A stretch of DNA of 64,000 nt from JBKHBT01 sp046542255 (GTDB lineage Bacteria > UBP14 > UBA6098 > JBKHBT01), in assembly GCA_046542255.1 (NCBI GenBank), contig JBKHBT010000004.1:18597-82596 (forward strand), given 5' to 3'. The notes under the pieces are model-generated. The model was not told the origin of the DNA. It ran no database searches and saw only the letters and a list, made by a program, of their open reading frames with translations. The translations under genes and the position numbers were made by a program. Of the stretch, positions 8,526 through 17,390 are shown piece after piece. The stretch's first letter is position 1. Every line of letters starts with the position of its first letter.

Positions 8526-9896
8526 ATGGTAAGCAATGTAAAGATAAAGATTATAATTGTAGAAGATGATGTCGAAGCAAGAGAAACACTACTCGAAGTT
8601 CTCAATCGGAAAGAATATTCAATCAAAGGATTCGGAGTTGCCGAGGATGCCTTCGAATATATTCAGGAAAATGCCGTTGACCTTGTGATTTCTGATCTGG
8701 TGCTTCCGGGTAGATTCGATGGTATTGCCCTGCTGGAGAAGATAAAAGCCAAATATCCGAGCCTTCAGGTCATTATGGTAACCGGCCATGCAACTGTGGA
8801 CACAGCAATTAAGGCAATGAAGCAGGGCGCATATGATTATCTTACAAAGCCAATAGATATCGGAAGACTTCGTATATTGGTCGAGAAGGCTATGGAACAT
8901 AGGCTTTCAGAGCTTGAGAGCAATGCTCTTGCTAGTGCAATATCGCAGGGTAAGGGCTTTCAGGGAATGTTTGGCACTTCGGAGAAATTTTTGGCAATAA
9001 TCCGAAGGATTAATCTTGTTGCGCCGACAGAAAGCAATGTCCTTGTGCTGGGTGAATCCGGGACTGGTAAAGAACTCACCGCCGATGCAATTCATAATCT
9101 GAGCCAGAGAAAAGATGGGCCATTTGTCAAGGTCAATCTTAATGCTATTCCAGAGAGCTTGATTGAAAGCGAGCTTTTTGGGCATGTCCGGGGCGCATTC
9201 ACCGGAGCAGATCGAAATAGAAAAGGCAAATTCCAGCAGGCAAATGGAGGTACAATTTTACTCGATGAAATTGGCGATATGCCCTATAATCTTCAGGCGA
9301 AGCTTCTTCGAGTGATAGAAAATAAAAAAGTAACTCCGGTCGGCTCCGAAAAAGACGAAGACCTATCGATGAGAATAATCGCTTCGACAAATAGAGATCT
9401 ACATAAACTAATCGATGAGGGCCAGTTCCGTAGCGATCTATTTTTCAGGCTTAGTGCTTTCACAATCAAGCTTCCGCCGCTCAGAGAGAGAAAAGAAGAT
9501 ATACCAATACTTGCCGACCACTTCATACAGGAAATTAATAAAAAGCTGGATAAAAATATTGCAGGAATATCAAAAGATGCTATGAAAGCTCTCGAAAGCT
9601 ATTCATGGCCGGGTAATATCCGTCAGCTAGCCAGCGCAATAGATGAGATGGCGCTTTTATCCGAAAACAAAATCCTCGAAAAGCCACCTGCTTATGTAGA
9701 AGCCGAAACAAAAGAAGATGAAGCTACTGAAATAAAAATCGAAGGGCCTGTATCGCTTTCTGAAATGGAAAAAGAAGCGATTCTTTCAGCCATGGATAAA
9801 ACCGGTGGAAATAAGAAAAAAGCCGCTGAAATCTTAGGAATCGGATTAAGAACTCTTTATAGAAAACTAAAAAAATATGATTTAGAAGATTTATGA
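8526..9896 (+). CDS. NtrC-family sigma54-dependent response regulator
   Basis: 456 residues in the classic three-part layout. The receiver domain (about 5-120) has acidic residues Asp14/Asp15, phospho-acceptor Asp57 and Lys108. The AAA+ domain carries Walker A GESGTGKE (176-183), the sigma54-contacting GAFTGA loop (223-228) and Walker B GGTILLDEIGD (241-251). A Fis-type helix-turn-helix lies at about 415-456 (KKKAAEILGIGLRTLYRKLKKY). All residues needed for activity are present. It could be the PilR-like regulator of the adjacent pilus genes or serve the kinases downstream. I found no clear sigma54 (-24/-12) promoter in the window. Weak ribosome-binding site. Confidence 0.92.
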   Translation: MVSNVKIKIIIVEDDVEARETLLEVLNRKEYSIKGFGVAEDAFEYIQENAVDLVISDLVLPGRFDGIALLEKIKAKYPSLQVIMVTGHATVDTAIKAMKQGAYDYLTKPIDIGRLRILVEKAMEHRLSELESNALASAISQGKGFQGMFGTSEKFLAIIRRINLVAPTESNVLVLGESGTGKELTADAIHNLSQRKDGPFVKVNLNAIPESLIESELFGHVRGAFTGADRNRKGKFQQANGGTILLDEIGDMPYNLQAKLLRVIENKKVTPVGSEKDEDLSMRIIASTNRDLHKLIDEGQFRSDLFFRLSAFTIKLPPLRERKEDIPILADHFIQEINKKLDKNIAGISKDAMKALESYSWPGNIRQLASAIDEMALLSENKILEKPPAYVEAETKEDEATEIKIEGPVSLSEMEKEAILSAMDKTGGNKKKAAEILGIGLRTLYRKLKKYDLEDL

Positions 9897-9952
9897 AGCT
9901 TTTTTGGGTAAAATATATTATTTTTGGACAAAATAACCGTTAGGGCATAGAT

Positions 9953-10333
9953 ATGGATAAAAAAATAAAAATTCTTGCAGTCGATGATGATTCGCATATT
10001 CGGGATATAATCTTTGTATATCTCGATAGTCTTGGATATGAAGTCGATATTGCTGTTTCCGGTGAAGAGGCTCTCGAATTATTCGATGAGAATGAATATG
10101 ATCTTGTGATCACCGATATTAAAATGCCGGGGATGAGCGGTGTGGACCTTGCCGATGAAATCTTCAAAAGGGATTTTGAAGGCGGTATCATTTTCATGAC
10201 TGGTTTTTTGGGCGAATATTCAGAGGAGATGGTACTCTCTTTAGGAATCGATGCATACTTGAAAAAACCTTTTGGGATGGAATTACTTGGCAAGATTACA
10301 AATTCTGTTCTGAAAAAGAAGAACTTGGTCTAG
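9953..10333 (+). CDS. Stand-alone response regulator receiver (CheY-like)
   Basis: A 126-residue receiver domain with no output domain. Acidic pocket Asp11-Asp13, phospho-acceptor Asp55 in DLVITDIKMPGMSG, switch Thr83 and Lys105 (LKKPF) are all present, so it should be phosphorylatable. It lies between the NtrC-type regulator and a histidine kinase, 56 and 54 bases from them. It may act as a phosphorelay intermediate or phosphate sink for the kinases at 10388 and 15333, or bind a target protein directly. Confidence 0.9.
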   Translation: MDKKIKILAVDDDSHIRDIIFVYLDSLGYEVDIAVSGEEALELFDENEYDLVITDIKMPGMSGVDLADEIFKRDFEGGIIFMTGFLGEYSEEMVLSLGIDAYLKKPFGMELLGKITNSVLKKKNLV

Positions 10334-10387
10334 TATAGAATCATTCTTTGCCAATAAACTAATCCCATAAATAAGAGATTGGTGCTT

Positions 10388-12160
10388 ATGTTTCTTCCAG
10401 CTTTGAAAAAAATTCCACTGGCGGTTAAAATCTTTGCGGGCTTTGTTGCTGTTCTGGCACTTGTTACTATTGGAAATATTATTTTCTATTATCAATTTTC
10501 GAAGGTTAGCGATATAAATCGAGAAAGCGCTAATACCTTCTATAGAATGTCTCAAGCCAAAAATATCAGAGAACAGATGGATGAAATGATTACCTATTTT
10601 CGCCTTTTAACCACTATGGATCTTTCAAGTATCGATGAAGAAAAGCAAAGAACAGCAAAGATAGTAGATGATTTAATAGCTAAAAGCATCAAAGCAAAGA
10701 AGAAATCCAATGATAGCAAATTGGATAATCTCGAAAATGCAATTAAAGATTTTGATGATAATAGGAAAAACTATTATGAAAAGCTCGATAATCAAAGACT
10801 CAAGCTTGCCTATAGAATTCTAAACTCCGAGATTCTAAAAGAACAATACACCTATATTCGAAGTCTGATTAAAAGGATACCAAATGAAAAAATCTCCCAG
10901 CATGAATACTATGTCGATGACCTCCAAAGGCTAATGAAGCAAAGCTATTATATTGCCAGAATCGAGAAGCCACAGAATATGATTCCGCATGTCTGGGACA
11001 GTATTTACTCGATTCGTCCAAGGGGCGATGATGCCGAAGAGCTATTTCTTGATATCGACCATCAGCTCGATACATTGAGATTATGGGATATACCAAAAAT
11101 GTTAGCAAAGAGCGACAATGAAGATAGTCTCATTGCATATATGATCGATTTTATCGATGAAATCGACAGTACCTTCTCGATTTTAGCTTCCGAGGAGAGG
11201 CAGATAATGGCCAGTCTCATCTCCGAGACCAGTTACAGGCAAAAAAAGACTGGGAAATTTATTATCTATGGTAGCATTGCATTTACTCTTCTATCGTTAA
11301 TTGTTGCAATTTATCTTGCCAATAGGATAGCATCTCCTCTTCAAAGGCTCAGAAGCGCCACGTACCGAGCTTCACTGGGCAAATACCACCAGAGCCTCGA
11401 GATAACCACGCGAGATGAGATAGGCGGCCTCGTCGAAGATTTCAATTCTATGATGGAGGCACTTTCGAGGCTGGATGAGATGAAAAGCCATTTTATGGCT
11501 TCGATTACACATGACCTAAAAAGCCCATTAAACAGGATAAAACAAAGAATGGCTAATATTGAAGATGGCATGTATGGGGATGTTCCCAAATGGCTCTTCG
11601 AACAGATTCAGCTATTTTTGAAAGATGTGGATACATTGTTTAATCTTGTTCACAATCATCTCGATATACAAAAAATTGAAAGCGGTAAATTCGTATTGAA
11701 TATTCAACCCAATGAGATAAAGCCATTTCTGAGGCAGAGCGTTTCCAAGCATATTGTATCCTATCAGGCCAAAGGCGTTGGCCTATACCTCAAAATAGAC
11801 CTGGATGAGCAGAGTGTTTTATTCGACAGTGAGCATATGTCTCGAGTTTTCGATAACCTTTTGACCAATTGTCTTAAGTATTCTACACGTGGCGACACTG
11901 TCCGGGTCATCGCAAGCATGGAGAAAGATATGATAATTATTTCTATATCAGATGAAGGCCCAGGAATTCCAGATTCTATGAAGCCATATATTTTTGATAA
12001 ATTCTATCAGGTGCCCGGTGAAAAGAAAAAGGGCAGTGGCCTGGGATTGACCATTACAAAACAGATTATAGAAGAACACGGCGGTTGGATAAAAGTGATG
12101 GATAATAAGCCAAAAGGTTCAAAATTTCTTTTTACTATTCCTGTGAATCATAATGAATGA
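10388..12160 (+). CDS. Membrane-bound sensor histidine kinase with HAMP domain
   Basis: 590 residues from the ATG at 10388 (TTG and GTG codons just upstream are in frame). Transmembrane helix 1 lies near residues 12-32. A roughly 260-residue, mostly helical extracytoplasmic sensor domain follows, then helix 2 near 291-314 (IAFTLLSLIVAIYLANRI) and a HAMP linker. The H-box is SITHDLKSPL with His375. The ATP-binding domain shows N-box (VFDNLLTNCLKYS), G1 (ISDEGPGIP), F (FDKFYQVP) and G2 (GSGLGLTIT). The helical sensor resembles the four-helix-bundle type by eye. It overlaps the mgtE start by 8 bases, so the two are coupled. Confidence 0.9.
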   Translation: MFLPALKKIPLAVKIFAGFVAVLALVTIGNIIFYYQFSKVSDINRESANTFYRMSQAKNIREQMDEMITYFRLLTTMDLSSIDEEKQRTAKIVDDLIAKSIKAKKKSNDSKLDNLENAIKDFDDNRKNYYEKLDNQRLKLAYRILNSEILKEQYTYIRSLIKRIPNEKISQHEYYVDDLQRLMKQSYYIARIEKPQNMIPHVWDSIYSIRPRGDDAEELFLDIDHQLDTLRLWDIPKMLAKSDNEDSLIAYMIDFIDEIDSTFSILASEERQIMASLISETSYRQKKTGKFIIYGSIAFTLLSLIVAIYLANRIASPLQRLRSATYRASLGKYHQSLEITTRDEIGGLVEDFNSMMEALSRLDEMKSHFMASITHDLKSPLNRIKQRMANIEDGMYGDVPKWLFEQIQLFLKDVDTLFNLVHNHLDIQKIESGKFVLNIQPNEIKPFLRQSVSKHIVSYQAKGVGLYLKIDLDEQSVLFDSEHMSRVFDNLLTNCLKYSTRGDTVRVIASMEKDMIIISISDEGPGIPDSMKPYIFDKFYQVPGEKKKGSGLGLTITKQIIEEHGGWIKVMDNKPKGSKFLFTIPVNHNE

Positions 12161-13517
12161 GAATTTATCTCCAACAGAACCATATGCACAAACAAATCTT
12201 GACGAAGCTCAAGAAAGAATTTTATCCCTTGTCGATGATGGCAAATATATTGAAGCCTGTGAGCTTCTTGTTCTTTATCCTCCAGCCTTTTGCGCTCAAA
12301 TAATCGAAAATCTTAATTCTGATGAAAAAGATGAGGTATTCTTTCGTCTTCCTATTGAAAATGCGGCTGATATTCTCATGGAACTCACAGAAGACAGCCT
12401 ACATGAGCTTATCGATAAGATCTATGATGATACATTGATTAAACTGCTGAAAGAACTTGAAACCGATGATGCCGTCGATATTTTGCAGATGGTTCCCGAG
12501 GAGCAAGCTCAAAGAGTCCTTGAGATATTACCAAATGAATTCACACGTTTATTCCTTTTGCCAGAAGATACTGCCGGCGGTATCATGGAATCAGAATATG
12601 CTAGCCTGCCGGGAGATATGACAATCGGTAGGGCTGTTCTGGTGCTGAAAAAATTTACCGAAAGAATCGATGAGATATTCCAGATTTTTTTGGTCGATAA
12701 AAAAAATAGATTGATAGGCATCCTTCCTGTACAACGGCTTTTGATAAATGATAGACTGCAAAGACTCGATTCAATAGCCGATAGGCCAGATTTTGTCATC
12801 ACTGTCGATCAGGACCAGGAAGAAGCAGCAAAGATGTTTAGGCAGAATGACCTGATTAGTGCGCCTGTTGTAGATGAAGATGGTAAACTCATCGGAAGAA
12901 TCACCATCGATGATATCATCGATGTTTTGGATGAAGAGGCGACCGAAGATAGCTATCGTATGGTAGGTATCGGCGGCGAAGAATATTCGCCTTCGAGTTT
13001 TCACCTTATAAAAGGCCGCTTGCCCTGGTTGGTGATGAGCCTCGGCGCTGAAATTATATCCGGTTTGGTGATTACGCACTTCGATGCAACATTGCGTGAA
13101 TTTGTGATTCTTGCCAGTTTTATTCCACTGATTATGGCGATGGGTGGAAATGTTGGAGTACAGTCGGCTACTGTTGTTATCAGGCGAATTGCATTGGACA
13201 CTTTTCAAGGTATAAATCGTAGAAGGCTTATATTCAAAGAAATTAGTGCAGGAATGATCCTTGGTCTGATTTTTGCAATTGTTTTGACTTTTGTAGGCCT
13301 TAGTTGGGGAAATATCAAAGCTGGCATGGTTGCGGGAATTGCTATCTTCACAGCAATGACTATTTCTTGCACGGTTGGATGCTTTTTCCCGATTATTTTA
13401 AAGAGATTTGGACAGGACCCCGCTTCTGCAACTGGCCCATTTATTACGGCTTTCAATGATGTTTTAGGACTTTTTATTTACTTCTTGATTGCAACGGCTC
13501 TACTAGTTAAATTATAG
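12153..13517 (+). CDS. mgtE: Magnesium channel/transporter MgtE
   Basis: 454 residues with the MgtE layout. The N-terminal superhelical domain (to about 135) has the repeated acidic pattern ELTEDSLHELIDKIYDD and LETDDAVDILQMVPEEQ. Two CBS domains follow (about 135-260), then five membrane helices (about 290-454). The pore region carries GGNVGVQSATVVIRR and the conserved DPASATGPFITAFNDVLGL. In characterised MgtE the cytosolic N and CBS domains sense Mg2+ and close the channel. It begins inside the end of the histidine kinase gene and is followed 5 bases later by a receiver-GGDEF gene, an unusual setting for a magnesium channel. Confidence 0.93.
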   Translation: MNENLSPTEPYAQTNLDEAQERILSLVDDGKYIEACELLVLYPPAFCAQIIENLNSDEKDEVFFRLPIENAADILMELTEDSLHELIDKIYDDTLIKLLKELETDDAVDILQMVPEEQAQRVLEILPNEFTRLFLLPEDTAGGIMESEYASLPGDMTIGRAVLVLKKFTERIDEIFQIFLVDKKNRLIGILPVQRLLINDRLQRLDSIADRPDFVITVDQDQEEAAKMFRQNDLISAPVVDEDGKLIGRITIDDIIDVLDEEATEDSYRMVGIGGEEYSPSSFHLIKGRLPWLVMSLGAEIISGLVITHFDATLREFVILASFIPLIMAMGGNVGVQSATVVIRRIALDTFQGINRRRLIFKEISAGMILGLIFAIVLTFVGLSWGNIKAGMVAGIAIFTAMTISCTVGCFFPIILKRFGQDPASATGPFITAFNDVLGLFIYFLIATALLVKL

Positions 13518-13522
13518 GCAAT

Positions 13523-14458
13523 ATGAATAGAGACAAAATATTAATAATCGATGATGAAATTGAAAACCTTAGCATATTAAAAGTCAGATTGGAATCGAGC
13601 GATTTTGACGTTGTAACAGCCGACAATCCGAGATTTGGAATAAATCTTGCCAAAAAGGAAAATCCCGACTTGATTCTGCTGGATTTGAATATGCCAGAGA
13701 TGGATGGCTATGAAGTTTGCAAACATCTTAAGAATGATTTTGTGACTTCGAATATACCTATTATAATGCTTACCTGTATGGATTCCCTCGATCATAAACT
13801 AAATGGCCTCGAAGGCGGAGCAGATGATTATCTGGTCAAAGACAAAATCGAATATCGAGAAATTGCAGCCCGAGTCCGCAGCCATCTTCGCAGAAATAGA
13901 ACCAATATGTCAGCAAGCCCTCTGACCAAGCTGCCCGGAAATGTCGCAATCGAAAGAAAAGCCAAAGAGATTATCGCAAATAAAGAGCCATTTGTACTTG
14001 GTTATCTGGATATTGACAATTTTAAGGCCTATAATGATTATTATAGTTTTGAACAGGGTGATAAGATTATCCAATTTATCGCAAAAAGCCTTGTTAAGGT
14101 AGTTAGAAAGCTTGGTAGGCAGGGAGATTTTGTCGGCCATATTGGTGGTGATGATTTTGTTTTCATTACAGTACCCGAAAAGGCAGAAGAGATCGCCGAT
14201 GCCACTGTCAGATGGATAGATAAGGTCGCACCCCAGCTATATAATGAACATGACAGAGAAAATGGATGTATAACAGCTAAAGATCGCGAAGGAAATCTAA
14301 AGAAATTTGGCTTCATTGGCGTAACCATTGCTCTTGTCGAATATAATCCAGACTATACATTGCTTTCTGAGTACTCCGAAGATGCATCCAGGATAAAGAA
14401 AATGCTCAAAAATGAAGGTGGCTCGAGATATGCTACGAGCCAGATTCTTAAAAGGTAG
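13523..14458 (+). CDS. Receiver-GGDEF response regulator (putative diguanylate cyclase)
   Basis: 311 residues. The receiver domain (1-120) has phospho-acceptor Asp54 (LLDLNMPEMDG) and Lys106. The GGDEF domain (about 135-310) starts with LTKLPGN and contains YLDIDNFKAYND. The active loop reads GGDDF (208-212), a mild variant of GGDEF. Five residues before it is an intact R-x-x-D inhibitory site (Arg199-Asp202), which in active enzymes binds c-di-GMP for feedback. An extra acidic, basic-flanked loop (about 240-262) is inserted after the loop. It likely makes c-di-GMP on phosphorylation, but the variant loop leaves activity uncertain. Confidence 0.88.
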   Translation: MNRDKILIIDDEIENLSILKVRLESSDFDVVTADNPRFGINLAKKENPDLILLDLNMPEMDGYEVCKHLKNDFVTSNIPIIMLTCMDSLDHKLNGLEGGADDYLVKDKIEYREIAARVRSHLRRNRTNMSASPLTKLPGNVAIERKAKEIIANKEPFVLGYLDIDNFKAYNDYYSFEQGDKIIQFIAKSLVKVVRKLGRQGDFVGHIGGDDFVFITVPEKAEEIADATVRWIDKVAPQLYNEHDRENGCITAKDREGNLKKFGFIGVTIALVEYNPDYTLLSEYSEDASRIKKMLKNEGGSRYATSQILKR

Positions 14459-14479
14459 ATAATCGAGGAGTATCGACTG

Positions 14480-14995
14480 ATGAAATGTGGCCGCTTTTAC
14501 ATATTTTCTATATTATTATTGTTGAGCATCGCTTTTTTTTCTTGTACACAGATAAAAGAGCAGAAAGAAATTAAAAGCGTCAGCGACGAATTGATTGAAA
14601 GCGCCCAAAATAATCTAGCAAGCCAAAGATTAAATGAAGCTGCATACGAATACTCAAAATTTATGGAGTTTTATCCCGAAGATGATAGATATTCAGAAGC
14701 TCTTTATCGATTGGCATATATTCAGGTTGTCCAGAGCGAATATGATAGTGCGCGAACGCTTTTTGGCAACCTTTTAGAGCAATTCCCTGATAATAAATGG
14801 CGTTTTTCTGCCAAAACATGGAAGCAAACACTCGATAACCTTGTTGAAGCAAAAGCCAAAACAAAAACCAAAAAGGTCTATATCGAAAAAAATAATAAGG
14901 AAACGGCCGTATTACTCAATAAATGCGAAGAAGAAAAAAACGAGCTTCGTTCAAGGATCAAAAAATTAGAAAGTATCATAGAAGGAGAGCCATAA
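14480..14995 (+). CDS. Lipoprotein with tetratricopeptide-like repeats
   Basis: A 171-residue protein with a hydrophobic signal ending at Cys22 (SIAFFSC), a slightly unusual lipobox. The mature part has TPR-like helices (NEAAYEYSKFMEFYPEDDRYSEALYRLAY, shown here in part, and YDSARTLFGNLLEQFPDN), reminiscent of BamD/CpoB outer-membrane lipoproteins but much shorter than BamD. It ends in a Lys/Glu-rich coiled-coil-like tail. GAGGAG precedes the start. The stop overlaps the cupin start by one base. A periplasmic scaffold role is plausible; no specific function can be assigned. Confidence 0.7.
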   Translation: MKCGRFYIFSILLLLSIAFFSCTQIKEQKEIKSVSDELIESAQNNLASQRLNEAAYEYSKFMEFYPEDDRYSEALYRLAYIQVVQSEYDSARTLFGNLLEQFPDNKWRFSAKTWKQTLDNLVEAKAKTKTKKVYIEKNNKETAVLLNKCEEEKNELRSRIKKLESIIEGEP

Positions 14996-15330
14996 TGCGC
15001 ATTATGCATCAAACCAATGTCGATGCTAAAAAAGTAGAAATGGAAGGCGCCAAAAATGTTACTATACAGTGGCTAATTAGCCAGGATCACGGCGCTCCTA
15101 ATTTTGCCATGAGAAGATTTGTTATTTCCAAAGACGGACACACGCCTTATCACAATCATCGATGGGAACATGAGGTTTATATCATCGAGGGAAAAGGTAC
15201 TCTTACTCTCGAAGGCGAAAAACATCAGCTGGTCGAAGGTAGCTTTGCTTTTGTTCCACCAAACGCGAAACATAATTTTTCCACTGAAACCAGGATGGTG
15301 TTTTTGTGCATGATTCCGAATCCTGAATAA
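14995..15330 (+). CDS. Small cupin-domain protein
   Basis: A 111-residue single-domain cupin. Motif 1 is GHTPYHNHRWEHEVYIIEGKG in outline, with metal ligands His-x-His and Glu; motif 2 is GSFAFVPPNAKHNF with the last His ligand. All four usual ligands are present, so it should bind a divalent metal. The start at 14995 overlaps the lipoprotein stop (TAATG) and has GGAG upstream; a longer in-frame reading would lie inside the preceding gene. Substrate unknown. Its place in a signalling operon suggests a small-molecule sensor or modifier, but this is inference. Confidence 0.85.
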   Translation: MRIMHQTNVDAKKVEMEGAKNVTIQWLISQDHGAPNFAMRRFVISKDGHTPYHNHRWEHEVYIIEGKGTLTLEGEKHQLVEGSFAFVPPNAKHNFSTETRMVFLCMIPNPE

Positions 15331-15332
15331 CC

Positions 15333-17192
15333 ATGGAAAACAATAGCCTAATTAATCTTGATATTCTCAAAAGTGTAGATTTACCGATTCTTATATTGAA
15401 TTCAGAGTTTCAAATCTCATGGATTTCAGATAATTCATTAAAATATATTAATCTACATAGAAATCCTGGCGAACAGCCTTTCTGCGCTCTTTTTGCCGAA
15501 TATGAAAGGTATGAGGATTGTCCATTCCGGCAGATTCTTGAATCTTCAAGTGCCAGGACCTCCAGCAAGAATAAAATTGCCCAGAAGCTTAATCTTAGAA
15601 AAGGCTATAAAATTACCGCCCAATCGATTCCAGATGATAAGAATCATAAGGGCTGGTTTATCAGGATAAAGAGTGAAAAGCGCAAAAAAGAGCTGGAAGA
15701 TTTTGTATATAAAACACATAATCGATTCAAGGCAGTATTCGAGGCTTATCCCCATGCTCTTTTGGTGATAGATGGAGATAAGAAAATTATCTATTGTAAT
15801 GGCAAAGGCATCGATATGTGCGAGCTTGTGCCAAGTTCGTATTTTGGCATAAAAATCGATAATATCGATATCATAAATAAGATTGGTCAATTCCATAAGA
15901 GCCTTGAAAAAGTAATAAATGAACAGAAGAGTTCTTCTTTTGTCGATTATGTAGATGATGCTATGCCGCTTAAGGTCGAGATATTCCCGCTCGAGAAGAA
16001 TATCTCGGACTATCATCAGGAGTATTGTATATCGATAGCTGATATATCAAAAGAAAAACATATGCAAAAGCGTGTCAAATTGCTTTTCAAGGCAATAGAT
16101 AGCAGCAAAGAAGGCATCGCAATTCTCGATGATGATTTTGTCGTAGTCTATTCGAATAAAGCTTTCTGCAAAGTAATAGGTGATCCTGATAGCTCCGATT
16201 CATATAAAATAAAATTGATGGATGTCTTTATGAAGGATGAGCGATTTCAGGCATTCTGGGAATCGATGGAAAGAAGTATTATCACAAATCGCAGTTTCTC
16301 GAGCGAAATTGTATGGAATAATGATGGCCAGAGCGGTGTTTTCGATCTTTTCCTATCGCGAATTGTATTGCCCGGCCACAATTTCAGCGGATTCGTCTGC
16401 TCGATTAGAGATATTTCTGTGCAGAAAATCTACGAATCCCGTCTGGCAGAATCTCAGAAACTCGAAAGCCTCGGCAATCTCACTCGTAGTTTTGTACATG
16501 ATTTTAATAATATATTGGCGAGTATTTCCGGTTCGGCAAGCCTCATCAAAAGAAAACTGGATACAAATGAAGTAGAAGGGATTTATAAATATATTGAAAT
16601 CATTAATCGCTCCACAGATGCATCATTAAAAATGCTCATGAATCTTCTGCATTTTACCAGGTCGGGTTTTTCCGAGCATACCGAGGTTTCGATTCGGGAT
16701 ATTATAAATCAGGCCGTCGATATCGTGTCTCCATCGATGCAAGAGTCAGTGAAATTTAATCTACTACTATCCAAAAAGCTACCCCGAATTCTTGGCGATG
16801 AGGTCAAATTGGTAGAGATTTTTGTGAATCTTTTTATTAATGCTAATGATGCAATGCCGAATGGTGGCGAAATCTCGATCAAAACCAGTGATTTTATTAT
16901 CGATAAGGATAATATCTGGGAATTCCCGGAAGCCTGCAAATGCAAATATCTAAGAATCGATGTCAAAGATACTGGTATTGGAATACCAGAGAATATGCAG
17001 GAGCGAATTTTCGAGCCGTTCTTCTCCACAAAAGATTCAAAACCGGTGGCCGGATTGGGGCTTTCAATAGTCAAAGAGATGATTAGAAAACACAATGGCA
17101 TGGTAACAGTAGAAAGTAAAATGCAAAAAGGAACCATTTTTAGCATATTTATTCCGGTATTCGAAGATGAAGATGCTGTTTTCGAAGACTGA
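15333..17192 (+). CDS. Soluble PAS-domain sensor histidine kinase
   Basis: 619 residues with no membrane segment. Three PAS-like domains are visible: about 10-70 (LPILILNSEFQISWISDNS), about 130-230 (FEAYPHALLVIDGDKKIIYCN) and about 250-360 (SSKEGIAILDDDFVVVYSNKAF). The H-box is SFVHDFNNILA with His389, of the HDFNN type seen in NtrB-like and hybrid kinases. N-box VNLFINANDAMPNGG, G1 VKDTGIGIP, F EPFFSTK and G2 AGLGLSIVKEM follow. HDFNN kinases commonly pair with NtrC-type regulators, so the regulator at 8526 is its most likely partner. The first PAS domain has Cys-x13-Cys and could bind a cofactor. Confidence 0.9.
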   Translation: MENNSLINLDILKSVDLPILILNSEFQISWISDNSLKYINLHRNPGEQPFCALFAEYERYEDCPFRQILESSSARTSSKNKIAQKLNLRKGYKITAQSIPDDKNHKGWFIRIKSEKRKKELEDFVYKTHNRFKAVFEAYPHALLVIDGDKKIIYCNGKGIDMCELVPSSYFGIKIDNIDIINKIGQFHKSLEKVINEQKSSSFVDYVDDAMPLKVEIFPLEKNISDYHQEYCISIADISKEKHMQKRVKLLFKAIDSSKEGIAILDDDFVVVYSNKAFCKVIGDPDSSDSYKIKLMDVFMKDERFQAFWESMERSIITNRSFSSEIVWNNDGQSGVFDLFLSRIVLPGHNFSGFVCSIRDISVQKIYESRLAESQKLESLGNLTRSFVHDFNNILASISGSASLIKRKLDTNEVEGIYKYIEIINRSTDASLKMLMNLLHFTRSGFSEHTEVSIRDIINQAVDIVSPSMQESVKFNLLLSKKLPRILGDEVKLVEIFVNLFINANDAMPNGGEISIKTSDFIIDKDNIWEFPEACKCKYLRIDVKDTGIGIPENMQERIFEPFFSTKDSKPVAGLGLSIVKEMIRKHNGMVTVESKMQKGTIFSIFIPVFEDEDAVFED

Positions 17193-17257
17193 ATCGATAC
17201 AGGCCATATTTCATCGACTCAAATAAAACTACATAGACCATTAAGGATAGGCACAAT

Positions 17258-17367
17258 CAGACAATGCGCTACTCCGCATTGTCATACTTTTCAGGCTAAA
17301 ACATCAGTAAAGGCTTTTGCTATATATTAAGTATTATATATATGCTATATATATGGCTTTAAAAGAG
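17258..17367 (+). repeat. Dispersed hairpin repeat, copy 1
   Basis: About 110 bases that recur in inverted orientation at 63863-63975 with roughly nine of ten positions identical. The left end is a perfect 9-bp hairpin (GACAATGCG, loop CTACTC, CGCATTGTC; 17260-17283). A conserved TCATACTTTTCAGGC segment, a TA-rich centre and GGCTTTAAAAGAG at the right end follow. It fills the gap between the convergent genes at 17192 and 17391. It has no coding capacity and no terminal inverted repeats that I can see. Confidence 0.85.
17260..17283. terminator. Hairpin between convergent genes
   Basis: A perfect 9-bp stem with a 6-base loop inside repeat copy 1. It lies between the ends of the PAS kinase gene and mnmE and might stop transcription from either side. 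No U-run follows directly, so the terminator role is inference from position. Confidence 0.35.
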
Positions 17368-17390
17368 TTTTTACAATCATGGCTGAGATA

